A stretch of 64,000 nucleotides of DNA from Phototrophicus methaneseepsis (GTDB taxonomy: Bacteria > Chloroflexota > Anaerolineae > Aggregatilineales > Phototrophicaceae), in contig NZ_CP062983.1 of the NCBI RefSeq assembly GCF_015500095.1, forward strand, positions 1,178,001 through 1,242,000. Reading direction: 5' to 3'. Within the stretch, counting starts at the first letter, position 1. Every line of letters starts with the position of its first letter. The notes beneath the pieces were generated by a model that saw only the letters and a program-made list of their open reading frames with translations, was not told where the DNA came from and ran no database searches. Both the position numbers and the translations under genes were made by a program. Positions 9,896-18,110 of this stretch are shown piece after piece.

Positions 9896-10023
9896 ATGAA
9901 ACGTGAAGCCAAATTACTGCTTGACAAAGCCATCAACTCGCTACTGCTCAGTGTAGATCACTTCAATAAAGCCTCTGATGTCGGGCGAGTTGAGGCGTTT
10001 TGATTTTCCTTGACCACTTTGTA
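9896..10023 (+). pseudogene. Truncated, frameshifted DUF3644 gene remnant
   Basis: The ATG at 9896 opens a 35-codon frame starting MKREAKLLLDKAINSLLLS and ending GRVEAF at a TGA (10001-10003). Reading on one base back gives LIFLDHF at once, so one T was lost from a T run (GCGTTTTGATTT). Joined, the peptide matches my memory of the N-terminus of DUF3644 proteins, which are about 300-350 residues and often sit beside restriction-like genes. Similarity fades after ~42 residues and the prophage begins here. The rest of the gene is absent from the window. DUF3644 function is not known to me. Confidence 0.65.
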
Positions 10024-10146
10024 AAACAACTTGCCCATCTTGCTGAACCCATCGTCTACAATAAGCTTAGAATACACTGCCGCTAGTGAAAATCTTCCCT
10101 GGCGGCGCTGGACTTTAATGCATATTGTTATTCAACTGGGCCGGAT

Positions 10147-10380
10147 ATGTTAGCGACATCACCTTTCAGCGAACTCATCCTCAATCGCATTGTCGAGATT
10201 CAGCACCGCACCGGACGACCTGTTAAAACCACGACCCTCAGCACCCATCTGAACAAACCACCCCGAACGATGCGTTGGCATTTGCGCAATCTGGAAGAAG
10301 CGGGTTTGCTGGCGCGACCGGCTGGCCCAAAGTCGGGCTATGCCATTTGCTCACCCGGATATGCTTTCAGCTATGCCTAA
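10147..10380 (+). CDS. Small winged-helix DNA-binding protein (phage regulator)
   Basis: A 77-residue protein that is almost all one winged helix-turn-helix: a helix-turn-helix around TTTLSTHLNKPPRTMRWHLR followed by a wing (LEEAGLLARPAGPKSGYAI). It is a MarR/ArsR-like or LexA-N-like fold by pattern. It is the first intact gene of the prophage and its stop overlaps the next gene's start (ATGCCTAA). It may control the rightward operon. No effector domain is present. Confidence 0.6.
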   Translation: MLATSPFSELILNRIVEIQHRTGRPVKTTTLSTHLNKPPRTMRWHLRNLEEAGLLARPAGPKSGYAICSPGYAFSYA

Positions 10381-11038
10381 TATTCATATACCTAACACCT
10401 GCATGCCGGATACGAGTGTGCCGGATCACACCTCAGATGCCTATACTGCCTGGTTGGCATCGCCTTTTGGGCAGGTGCATGTACAGGCCGAAGCTGCCGC
10501 CGCTGCGCGTCCTTTTGTTGAGGCAGCCCAGACGCAGGCATACTTCATACAACATCCAAAACTGGCTGAAGGCATCGACGTTGCAGCCCGATGTGAACCA
10601 GACTGGTGGGATCGTATCCGAGGCGGGAGCGTGAATAAAGATATTCTTTCGCCTGGACCCTTGGATACAATCACAGGTGACGCCCTCGTGAGCAAGCCGC
10701 ATAATACCTTCTATTGGGACCGCGACCAGTTCATCGGACACATTCAGGTTTGCACGCTACCGCATGAGCCGCGACCGCTAGATAAGGTTGTCCAGTCAGC
10801 GCCGATCTCCTGGGATGAAGAAGCCCTTGTGCGCCTGGCAAACAGTTATCTACTGGAACACCAGCGACGTGTGCAAGCCGGGAGACGTCCCCTACGGATG
10901 GGGGCGGCACTGTACCAGCATCTCAACCGGCAGATGAAACAACGCAAAGCCGACTCGACAGTATTCTGGGTAGAAGGCACCCTAAAGCGTCTGGGCATCG
11001 TCGTCACAGAGCCTGATACCGCCTTCAGTCTGTCGTAG
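10373..11038 (+). CDS. Hypothetical prophage protein
   Basis: A 221-residue protein with no family I recognise. It is rich in Ala, Pro and Trp, with PDWWDRIRGGS near the middle and a basic helix (NRQMKQRKADST) towards the end. The start at 10373 is chosen because its ATG overlaps the previous stop, a usual coupling; an earlier in-frame ATG lies at 10340. It sits between the wHTH and the putative late leader. A regulatory role is a guess from position only. Confidence 0.45.
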   Translation: MPNIHIPNTCMPDTSVPDHTSDAYTAWLASPFGQVHVQAEAAAAARPFVEAAQTQAYFIQHPKLAEGIDVAARCEPDWWDRIRGGSVNKDILSPGPLDTITGDALVSKPHNTFYWDRDQFIGHIQVCTLPHEPRPLDKVVQSAPISWDEEALVRLANSYLLEHQRRVQAGRRPLRMGAALYQHLNRQMKQRKADSTVFWVEGTLKRLGIVVTEPDTAFSLS

Positions 11039-11082
11039 CATGCCAATATAGGCAAGATGGGCAAGCCGTCGGGGCAAAATGC

Positions 11083-11110
11083 TTGACTTCATGAAAAGCC
11101 GTTTTATCTT
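11083..11110 (+). promoter_or_regulatory. Putative prophage late promoter
   Basis: TTGACT (11083-11088) and TATCTT (11105-11110) are separated by 16 bp. They head a 145 bp untranslated leader before the ParB-methyltransferase gene and the packaging/morphogenesis genes. Confidence 0.45.
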
Positions 11111-11120
11111 AAGCTCAGAG

Positions 11121-11146
11121 GAAGTTACACAAAGAAGTTACACAAA
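11121..11146 (+). repeat. Perfect tandem 13-mer in the late leader
   Basis: GAAGTTACACAAA is repeated twice without mismatch, directly after the putative promoter. It could be a binding site for the prophage regulator or simply one of the many short tandem duplications in this window. Confidence 0.8.
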
Positions 11147-11188
11147 ATTGATTTGGCAGCGGCCCCAAGTCAGGCCGCATAGGAATCA

Positions 11189-11212
11189 GGGAGCCGAAAG
11201 GCTCCCTTTGCA
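11189..11212 (+). terminator. Hairpin terminator/attenuator in the late leader
   Basis: A GGGAGCC-GAAA-GGCTCCC stem-loop with a stable GNRA-type loop is followed by TTTGCATTT. It lies between the putative promoter at 11083 and the first codon at 11255, so it would act as an early terminator or attenuator. The U-run is short. Confidence 0.6.
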
Positions 11213-11254
11213 TTTCCCTCCTAGCCATAACCAGGGCAACAACCAGGACAGTCT

Positions 11255-12541
11255 ATGACACAAGACGTAATACCCGCTATCAACTGGCGCAGCCGGATCG
11301 TGCGAACTGGCAGTATCCGCGCCGGGGATGTGAAACCGCATCCACTCAATCCAAAACAGCATCCGCACAAGCAACAGCAGGCGGTCAGCAACAGCCTGGA
11401 TGTGTTGGGTGAACTGAAGCGGATTGTCATCAACGCTAATAACGGCTACCTTGTCGACGGTGAGCAGCGCTGGCAGATCGCCCTCAGCCAGGGGGAAGAT
11501 ACGCCGCTGGCATGTGACTGGGTCGACCTGAGTGACGATGAGCATGAATTAGCGCTACAAATTCTCGACCCGCTGGCCGCGCTTTCCAAAGTCGACGTTG
11601 ACCGTTTCGAGCAGCTACTGGCGAATGTGGCCGAGCATGAACTGGTAGCGGAGGGGCCGATCTTCGACCTACTCAGCGACCTGGCAAAAGAGAGCGGGCT
11701 GTCCTTTGGTGAGGCCGAGGCAGCAGCCGACGCACCGGAGGCCCAGATCGACAAGGCCGAGGAACTGCTCGAAAAATGGCAGGTGCAGCCGGGGGATGTG
11801 TGGGTGATTCCGAGTACCCATGGCGGCGAGCACCGGCTGATGTGCGGCGACAGCACGCGCGAGACGGATGTACAGCAGCTTATCACAGGCCTGACCACTT
11901 GGCTGATGGTGACAGATCCACCTTATGGCATTCAGTACGATCAGGACTGGCGCTCTCACAACCGCACCGGCAAGGTAACCAACGATGATAACGCAGACTG
12001 GCGAGCTGCCTATGCATTGTCTCCAGCAGATGTGGCTTATGTCTGGCATGCCAGCCGATTCGCCTCCCTTGTTCAAGATGGGCTGGAAGCTGTGGGCTTC
12101 GAGCTGCGCGCGCAGATCATCTGGGTCAAGAATCGGGCCGTGTTCAGCCAGGGCCATTATCACTGGCAGCATGAACCCTGCTGGTATGGGGTGCGCAAGG
12201 GATCGACCGCCAACTGGGCAGGCGACCGCACACAGAAGACGGTATGGGCTATCGATGGGGATGCCGATGCACCTGGCAATCATGGCACACAAAAACCAGT
12301 CGAGTGTATGGCGCGGGCCATCCGCAACCACGAGGGGCATGTCTACGATCCCTTCGGCGGCAGTGGGACCACGATGTTGGCCTGCGAGCAGTTGGGCAGG
12401 TTGTGCCGGATGATGGAGATCGAACCCAAATACTGCGCCGTCATCCTCGAGCGCATGCGTGATATGGGCCTCTCGCCCAGGCTTGAAACCAGGCAAGAAA
12501 CCCCTGAAAAGCCCGATTTGACTTCTACCAAGGACTTCTAA
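11255..12541 (+). CDS. ParB/Srx-N domain fused to a beta-class DNA methyltransferase
   Basis: A 428-residue protein. Residues ~15-120 are a ParB/sulfiredoxin-like N-domain (VKPHPLNPK, then LVDGEQRWQIA). A helical linker leads to a DNA methyltransferase of the N4-cytosine/N6-adenine beta class, in which catalytic motif IV (TDPPYGIQYD, about 221) precedes AdoMet motif I (YDPFGGSGTTML, about 365); HGTQKPVE lies between. This fusion is common in phages, just ahead of terminase, and modifies phage DNA, probably against host restriction. It heads the packaging genes, with the terminase small subunit 37 bp downstream. The target base cannot be told from sequence. Confidence 0.85.
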   Translation: MTQDVIPAINWRSRIVRTGSIRAGDVKPHPLNPKQHPHKQQQAVSNSLDVLGELKRIVINANNGYLVDGEQRWQIALSQGEDTPLACDWVDLSDDEHELALQILDPLAALSKVDVDRFEQLLANVAEHELVAEGPIFDLLSDLAKESGLSFGEAEAAADAPEAQIDKAEELLEKWQVQPGDVWVIPSTHGGEHRLMCGDSTRETDVQQLITGLTTWLMVTDPPYGIQYDQDWRSHNRTGKVTNDDNADWRAAYALSPADVAYVWHASRFASLVQDGLEAVGFELRAQIIWVKNRAVFSQGHYHWQHEPCWYGVRKGSTANWAGDRTQKTVWAIDGDADAPGNHGTQKPVECMARAIRNHEGHVYDPFGGSGTTMLACEQLGRLCRMMEIEPKYCAVILERMRDMGLSPRLETRQETPEKPDLTSTKDF

Positions 12542-12578
12542 AGCAGCTCATCAACACATTTTTTGAGCAGAGCAACAG

Positions 12579-13085
12579 ATGGCAAAAAAACGGACAACCC
12601 ACCAACGTGAGGCGGATCTGGCGCTCATCAACCGCTGGTACATCGCAGGTTGGACGCAGCAGCAGATCGCCGACGAGCTTGACGGTATGCGACCGTATAA
12701 CGTGTCGCAGAAGACAATCTCCAACGATCTGCAGGCGCTGCAGACGCGCTGGCAGGAACAGACGGCGCGTGAGCTTGGCGAAGCGAAAGCTGAGGAGTTG
12801 GCGCGCATTGACCAGCTGGAGCGGGAATACTGGACGCAGTACGAGCTGTCGAAGCAGGACCAGGAGACCGTGACCAAAAAGGCCAGAGATACCGGTGGCA
12901 AAGGCAAAGGCTACGAGGTCATCACCCGCACCGAGACGCGCACCGGCAACCCGGCCTATCTGCAGGGGATCGAGCGCTGCATCAAACTGCGGATGGATCT
13001 GCTGGGCCTTGGCGACGAAAAAGCCGACGATCGGGGGTCGATCCAGGTCATCTTCCAGACCGGCATGAACATGGACGATTTGTAG
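12579..13085 (+). CDS. Terminase small subunit (putative)
   Basis: A 168-residue protein with an N-terminal helix-turn-helix (INRWYIAGWTQQQIADEL, then VSQKTISNDL), a coiled-coil middle and a helical C-terminal part. The HTH, the size and the position just before the large subunit fit a terminase small subunit, which recognises the packaging site on phage DNA and hands it to the ATPase/nuclease. The call rests mainly on context. Confidence 0.7.
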   Translation: MAKKRTTHQREADLALINRWYIAGWTQQQIADELDGMRPYNVSQKTISNDLQALQTRWQEQTARELGEAKAEELARIDQLEREYWTQYELSKQDQETVTKKARDTGGKGKGYEVITRTETRTGNPAYLQGIERCIKLRMDLLGLGDEKADDRGSIQVIFQTGMNMDDL

Positions 13086-13111
13086 GGATGAGGGTCAATA
13101 GGATGGACTAG

Positions 13112-14458
13112 ATGGTAGCCGTTCGTGCGATTCACAAGCTGGAGACGGGGCCGAGGCTGTATGGACCCGCCGCCGACTTCTGGTCGTACAAGGGGCATGA
13201 GGCCATCCTGTCGGGGCCGTTTGAAACCGGCAAAACTTTCGCCGCCCTGATGAAACTACACGCGCTGCTGGTGAAGTATCCGGGCACACGGGCGCTCATG
13301 ACACGGCGCACATATAAGTCGCTTTTAACCAGTGCAGTCGTGACCTATGAGAAGCTGCTGCCATTTGATCCGGGTAAGAAGGATGCGCCGGTGCGGCGTA
13401 TCGGCGGCACCAAGCCATCGCAGTACCGATATGCCAACGGCAGTGTGCTGGTGCTGGCCGGGTTAGATAAGCCCGGCGACGAGTTGTCGGCAGAATATGA
13501 CTATATCTACGTCAACCAGGCTGAAGAGATTGACCTCAATGCCTGGGAAACGCTGGTAGGTCGCTCAACGGGCCGTGCCAATAATGCGCCGTATCCACTC
13601 ATCTTCGGCGATTGTAACCCAGGCCCACCCAATCACTGGATTAAGACGCGCAAATCGCTGCGCATCTTCACGCAGGTTCATAAATATAATCCGCTGCTCT
13701 ACGATCAGGTCACCGGCAAGCTGACGGCCCAGGGCAAGCGGTCGATGGCGATCCTCAACACCCTGACCGGCATCCGCTATAAACGCGGCGTGCTAGGGCT
13801 ATGGGTCGCGAATGAGGGCCAGGTCTATGAATCTTTCGACCCAGATATTCACGTCATTGAGCCGTTTGATATCCCACCCAGTTGGCTGCGCTATCGGTCG
13901 ATCGACTTCGGCTACACCAACCCCTTCGTCTGCCAATGGTGGGCCAAAGATCATGATGGCAGGTTGTATCTCTATCGAGAGATTTACATGTCGCAGCGCA
14001 CCGTCCGTGCTCATGCCGAGCACATCAAAGCGTTGAGTGGCATCGAGCGCTTCACCTTCACGGTAGCGGATCACGATGCCGAGGACCGGGCCACGCTGCA
14101 CGAGAACGGCATCCGCACAATCCCGGCCAAGAAAGCGATTACCAGGGGCATCCAGACGGTTGAGGAATATCTGAAGCCAGCCGGAGACGGCAAGCCGAGG
14201 CTGTTCATCTTCAACGATGCGCTTGTCGACCCCGATCCCACTCTGTACCGCGAAGTGCCCGGCGATCTGCATCCGGTATCGACCGAGCAGGAATTCACGA
14301 GCTACCTCTGGCCGGAAGGGCAGGATGGCAAGCCAACGCGCAAAGAGGTGCCTGTCGATGCCTACAATCACGGCATGGATGCCATGCGCTATATGGTGAT
14401 GGCACTCAACAAGCGCAAAATTCTGCGGACGCTGGATGTCTCCGACCGGCTGACGTAA
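13112..14458 (+). CDS. terL: Terminase large subunit
   Basis: A 448-residue protein with ATPase and RNase H-like nuclease domains. Walker A is GPFETGKT (35-42); the Walker B-like strand is YDYIYVNQAEE with its catalytic glutamate; the coupling motif is FGDCNPGPPNHW. The nuclease domain starts at RSIDFGYTNPF, with a second acidic motif VADHDAEDR and a late acidic motif near DAYNHGMDAMRY. It pumps DNA into the prohead and cuts the concatemer. The size and motif order suit the PBSX/T4-like terminase group. It lies 26 bp after the small subunit and is intact. Confidence 0.9.
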   Translation: MVAVRAIHKLETGPRLYGPAADFWSYKGHEAILSGPFETGKTFAALMKLHALLVKYPGTRALMTRRTYKSLLTSAVVTYEKLLPFDPGKKDAPVRRIGGTKPSQYRYANGSVLVLAGLDKPGDELSAEYDYIYVNQAEEIDLNAWETLVGRSTGRANNAPYPLIFGDCNPGPPNHWIKTRKSLRIFTQVHKYNPLLYDQVTGKLTAQGKRSMAILNTLTGIRYKRGVLGLWVANEGQVYESFDPDIHVIEPFDIPPSWLRYRSIDFGYTNPFVCQWWAKDHDGRLYLYREIYMSQRTVRAHAEHIKALSGIERFTFTVADHDAEDRATLHENGIRTIPAKKAITRGIQTVEEYLKPAGDGKPRLFIFNDALVDPDPTLYREVPGDLHPVSTEQEFTSYLWPEGQDGKPTRKEVPVDAYNHGMDAMRYMVMALNKRKILRTLDVSDRLT

Positions 14459-14517
14459 GCCTGGAGTATCCGTCCTCGCAAGTCGCAGTTAACGCCGTTA
14501 TAAGGTGAGTGGTTCAT

Positions 14518-16146
14518 ATGAGTATGTTAGGACGTATCTGGATGGCGACAAAAGCGAGCTATGTGGCTTTCATCCAAACTTTTAATCAGGACAGCCTGCT
14601 GGCTGACAGCCACTTCCAGTGGGACAGCTATCAGGCGCGGCAGTTCCGCTACTGGTTGAATGCCCGCTATTACGATGACACCATGTACCTGGCACTTGCG
14701 CAGTTCGCCGAATCGCTAAAGGAAGAGCAGAATCTCTACGATAAGATTCGCTCGCTGCGCAATCCTGTGACGCGCCTCGTGAAGCTGGAGGCGGCCAAAG
14801 TCTTTGGCGGCAGCCTGAATTATTTTGATATGACTCAGGGTGTGATGCCACTCCAATTCACATCGACATCAGGGACTGTTGACCAGGAAACGTTGACAGC
14901 CGCCATCCGGCAGGTGTGGCAGTGGTCGGCGATGGAAAAATTCAAAAACACACTGCCGCTGCAGGGTGGTAAGTTTGGCGATAGCTTTATCAACGTGGTT
15001 GATGACCGCGCCAGGCGCAAGGTGTATATGCAATGGCTCGACCCGCGCCGGGTGTATGACATGACGGTCGATCACATGGGCAACATCAAAGAGATCGACA
15101 TCCGCTATATCCGCGACGAGATCGACCCCGACACCGGCAAGAAGCTCAAAGAGTATGAGTATCAGTTGCTGATCGATAGCGACAGTTTCCGCTACTTCAA
15201 AGACAAAGAGCCCTTCGATTACGTCAACAACATCAAGGATGGCCCACAAGCTGCTTACCGCAACGAGTATGGTTTCGTGCCGATCCGACATATCGCCCAC
15301 GTCGACAGCGCCCAGAAATTTGGCCAGACCAGCTTCGCTGAGAGCATCAACAAGATCAACAATCTGAATGACCTTGTCAGCTTGTTGCATGACAATATTC
15401 GCAAAGTTGTGCAATCTCGGCATGCGCTCTTCAGTGACGGCGATCCGGAAGAGAGCAAAGGCGAGATTCAGGTCACGACCGAGCATCGCGATCAATCGCC
15501 ATATATCATCATGGGGCAGGGTGATCGCATCGAGCCGATTATCAACCCGATTCCCATCCTGGAGACGCTCGAAGCGGCCCGCGACCAGCAGCGTGAGATC
15601 GATGCTGATATGCCACAATTGGCATTGCAGAAAATCCGTCAGACTGATCAGAGCATGAGCGGCGTTGCCATTCAGAACTTATATGGCGATGCCATTGACC
15701 TCACACAGGCGGTGCAGGGGAACTATATCGCTGGCATTGTCGCCGCCACCCAGATGGCGATCTCTATCGGCGCTCTCAACCGCTACGACAACATGACCGC
15801 CTATAGCCTCGACAGCTACCAGGACGGCGCGACCCTGTTTGCCATTCAGCCCAAGCCGATCTTCCAGGACAATATGACCCAGAAGGATAAGCTTGATCTG
15901 GTCGTCCGGACGCTAGGCGACAAAGCCTGGAAGATTGTGCTCCAGGAGACCGGCCACATCGACCACATTCAGGATATTGAAGCCATGATGACCCGCCAGC
16001 AGGCTGAAGCAACGGCCAGCGCTGCACGTGGGATTATGCAGGCTTTAGGCATGGGAACCAATAACACAGCAACCCATAACACAGGAGCTGACAATGGCGA
16101 CGACGACGAAGCTGAAGAAGAAGCTGAAGCGGCAGCAATTGCCTAA
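14518..16146 (+). CDS. Phage portal protein (SPP1 gp6-like)
   Basis: About 542 residues. Its position directly after terminase, its size and the internal pattern (VDSAQKFGQTSFAESI, then a wing/stem region and a Gln-rich crown helix around RQTDQSMSGVAIQNLYG) fit the SPP1-type portal family, which forms the 12-subunit ring through which DNA enters the head. The C-terminus is very acidic (DDDEAEEEAEAAA). The ATG at 14518 is preferred over the GTG at 14509 because AAGGTGAG ends 8 bp before it. Its end overlaps the next gene by 53 bp. Confidence 0.82.
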   Translation: MSMLGRIWMATKASYVAFIQTFNQDSLLADSHFQWDSYQARQFRYWLNARYYDDTMYLALAQFAESLKEEQNLYDKIRSLRNPVTRLVKLEAAKVFGGSLNYFDMTQGVMPLQFTSTSGTVDQETLTAAIRQVWQWSAMEKFKNTLPLQGGKFGDSFINVVDDRARRKVYMQWLDPRRVYDMTVDHMGNIKEIDIRYIRDEIDPDTGKKLKEYEYQLLIDSDSFRYFKDKEPFDYVNNIKDGPQAAYRNEYGFVPIRHIAHVDSAQKFGQTSFAESINKINNLNDLVSLLHDNIRKVVQSRHALFSDGDPEESKGEIQVTTEHRDQSPYIIMGQGDRIEPIINPIPILETLEAARDQQREIDADMPQLALQKIRQTDQSMSGVAIQNLYGDAIDLTQAVQGNYIAGIVAATQMAISIGALNRYDNMTAYSLDSYQDGATLFAIQPKPIFQDNMTQKDKLDLVVRTLGDKAWKIVLQETGHIDHIQDIEAMMTRQQAEATASAARGIMQALGMGTNNTATHNTGADNGDDDEAEEEAEAAAIA

Positions 16147-16441
16147 ACTAACTCCGGCGCAGCTCAACCACGCCCTGGCCTTATTGGAACAGACAGGGCT
16201 GGATGCCACCAGCAAGAGGGCCTTGGCGAATGCCTTCACTGAGATGGCCGATTCAGAAGCCGCCGCGACTGTCCAATTCTTGCTCCGGCTGCCGGAAGAT
16301 CACCAGGCCCTGATCGCGGCGCATGCTCAGAATCTGCAAAAGTTGCGCGGCCAGACGCTGAGTCGCGCTTCAAGCGAGCTGCTGACGATGAGCGATGAAG
16401 AATGGGACGCATTGGTTAACGAGGCAGATAATGGCGCGTAA
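16094..16441 (+). CDS. Small prophage head-region protein
   Basis: A 115-residue protein with a lysine-rich start (TTKLKKKLKRQQLPK) and an otherwise helical body. It starts inside the portal gene in another frame with a good ribosome site (CAGGAGCTGACAATG), and its end overlaps the next gene, so translation is coupled. No family is recognised. A role in head assembly is likely from position only. Confidence 0.6.
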   Translation: MATTTKLKKKLKRQQLPKLTPAQLNHALALLEQTGLDATSKRALANAFTEMADSEAAATVQFLLRLPEDHQALIAAHAQNLQKLRGQTLSRASSELLTMSDEEWDALVNEADNGA

Positions 16442-17060
16442 TCGGGTAACGGAGGTGATCAGCTTCATCTATCGCATGCAAGATGGTGAGGTTGATGAGC
16501 TAGCTAGAGAAATCGAGCGCTCGCGGGTTGAAACCTGGCGCACCGTTTTGCGTCAACGCGCATCTGAACATGGCGTCTCAAACGCTCAGCCGCGCGATCC
16601 GTCGGGTGTTGATCTTCAGGAAATCCGGCGTATGAGCCGGGAGGATGCTCGCAGCATCGCCAATACCTGGGCACGCGATGTCGAACGCCAACTGGACAAG
16701 CTCTATGAGACCAATCCGCGTGGCAATCGTGTTTACTACGCCAGCAACATGGAAACCTGGGCCAATGAGCGTGAGCAATGGAAGTCGAGGCAGATCTCTC
16801 GGTACACCTACCAATCGACTGAGTTCTACACCTCCGATCGCTTCAGGCAGCAGAATGGCCTGCGCGGTCAGAAGTACGTCTATGTTGGCGGGCTGGTGCC
16901 AAACTCATCAGCCGGTTGTATTGAACGCACGGCGGCGGGCCTCGTCGATGAGGCTTACGTCCAGACGCATCCAACGCCCAACCATCCGAACTGCCCACAT
17001 GTATGGGAAGCTGTCAATCCAATTCTCGTGGATGAGCCCACAGAAATATGGATTGGATAG
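16431..17060 (+). CDS. Phage minor head protein (Mu gpF/SPP1 gp7-like)
   Basis: A 209-residue protein. The C-terminal half has the Cys/His pattern of phage head morphogenesis proteins (SAGCIERTAAG, then HPTPNHPNCPHVW). These bind the portal inside the prohead and help DNA ejection. The ATG at 16431 overlaps the end of the preceding gene; a longer start at 16395 exists but would overlap more. It is the last gene before a terminator. Confidence 0.72.
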   Translation: MARNRVTEVISFIYRMQDGEVDELAREIERSRVETWRTVLRQRASEHGVSNAQPRDPSGVDLQEIRRMSREDARSIANTWARDVERQLDKLYETNPRGNRVYYASNMETWANEREQWKSRQISRYTYQSTEFYTSDRFRQQNGLRGQKYVYVGGLVPNSSAGCIERTAAGLVDEAYVQTHPTPNHPNCPHVWEAVNPILVDEPTEIWIG

Positions 17061-17112
17061 CCTTTGCGGGTATCATCTCACACAGTATCACTGCACAAAT
17101 TGAATTCTTCTT

Positions 17113-17147
17113 CCCATAGGGTATTCGTCTCCTAAGCGACCCTATGG
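17113..17147 (+). other. Long-loop hairpin after the minor head gene
   Basis: CCATAGGGT (17114-17122) pairs perfectly with ACCCTATGG (17139-17147) across a 16-base loop. No U-run follows; it may be an RNA-stability or processing element just before the true terminator. Confidence 0.5.
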
Positions 17148-17160
17148 CTGTTTCAGACTT

Positions 17161-17195
17161 GCCGGATAGGCTGACCCCTATCCGGCGTTTTATTT
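17161..17195 (+). terminator. Rho-independent terminator
   Basis: A perfect 10-bp stem GCCGGATAGG/CCTATCCGGC with loop CTGACC is followed by GTTTTATTTC. It ends the packaging/portal transcript before the scaffold and capsid genes. Confidence 0.9.
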
Positions 17196-17283
17196 CCCTA
17201 TAAATTGAAAAATCTTATTCCAAGGGCGCATCAGCGCTTTTTTTATTTGACGTGACTGGTACGGAAAACCAGGGAGACAACCC

Positions 17284-18045
17284 ATGACAATGCCAGATCC
17301 AAACGCAGCCACAAACCCAACAACAAATGCAGCAACAAATGAATCATCTTTACCTGAAACGCAGATGCCGGATCCGTCGCTTACACAGGCTACGGTGTCA
17401 CCGAACACAGCGTCACAGAGCACGGTCAATCAGCCCGCGAACCAACCTAACTCGCAGGGTCAAGACGAGGACAAAACATTCTCGCAGGCTGATCTTGAGT
17501 TTCATGTCAAGGACCGGCTTCGCCATGCGCGCAGCGCCTGGGATGAAGCACTGCTCACCGATCTGGGCGTTGAAAGCCTGGATGAGGTGAAGGTCCTTCT
17601 GAAAGATAAGCGCGATCAGGCTGAGGCCGAGAAGACCGAGCTTGAGCGTGAGACCACACGGGCAACCAAGCTTGAGGGCGAGCTGAAGGCGGCAAATGAG
17701 CGCATTGCTCAAATGCAGTTGGATGCTAAGAAAACGAAGCTCGATGCAGAAATCGAGCGTGAAGCCAGGGACGCCAAAAACGTCCACGAGGTGATCACGC
17801 TGATTCGTGCCGATCAAGCCATGCTCACAACGTTGGAATCTGCCTATCAGGAAGAGGGGCAAGTGAAGTCGGATGTGGTGAAGAAGCTCGTCGATGACTT
17901 TCGTCAATCTCGTCCACATCACTTTGGGTCTGGCAATCCAGGAAATCCTGCTCATGAAGATGGCAGGCATTCCGAAATTGATCAGAAGGCTCTCAAAGCA
18001 GCGATGGAAGCGGATATGCTGCGACTACGCGGCACTCACTTCTAA
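17284..18045 (+). CDS. Capsid scaffolding protein (putative)
   Basis: A 253-residue protein. It has a disordered Asn/Thr/Pro-rich head (residues 1-60), a long charged coiled coil (about 95-165), and a short basic-hydrophobic tail (MEADMLRLRGTHF) of the kind that binds capsid protein. The position between the minor head protein and the decoration and capsid genes is classic for a scaffold, which is lost or cleaved after prohead assembly. No protease gene is seen. A ribosome site (GGGAGACAACCC) precedes the ATG. Confidence 0.75.
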   Translation: MTMPDPNAATNPTTNAATNESSLPETQMPDPSLTQATVSPNTASQSTVNQPANQPNSQGQDEDKTFSQADLEFHVKDRLRHARSAWDEALLTDLGVESLDEVKVLLKDKRDQAEAEKTELERETTRATKLEGELKAANERIAQMQLDAKKTKLDAEIEREARDAKNVHEVITLIRADQAMLTTLESAYQEEGQVKSDVVKKLVDDFRQSRPHHFGSGNPGNPAHEDGRHSEIDQKALKAAMEADMLRLRGTHF

Positions 18046-18060
18046 TCCTCACTTCTAACC
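18035..18060 (+). repeat. Tandem 13-mer spanning the scaffold stop codon
   Basis: CTCACTTCTAATC and CTCACTTCTAACC lie side by side; each carries a TAA, and the first TAA is the gene's stop. Confidence 0.85.
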
Positions 18061-18110
18061 CTGTAGTAGGGCCTTCCGATTTTTTGTCCACATAGCATGA
18101 GGTTCTTGAG

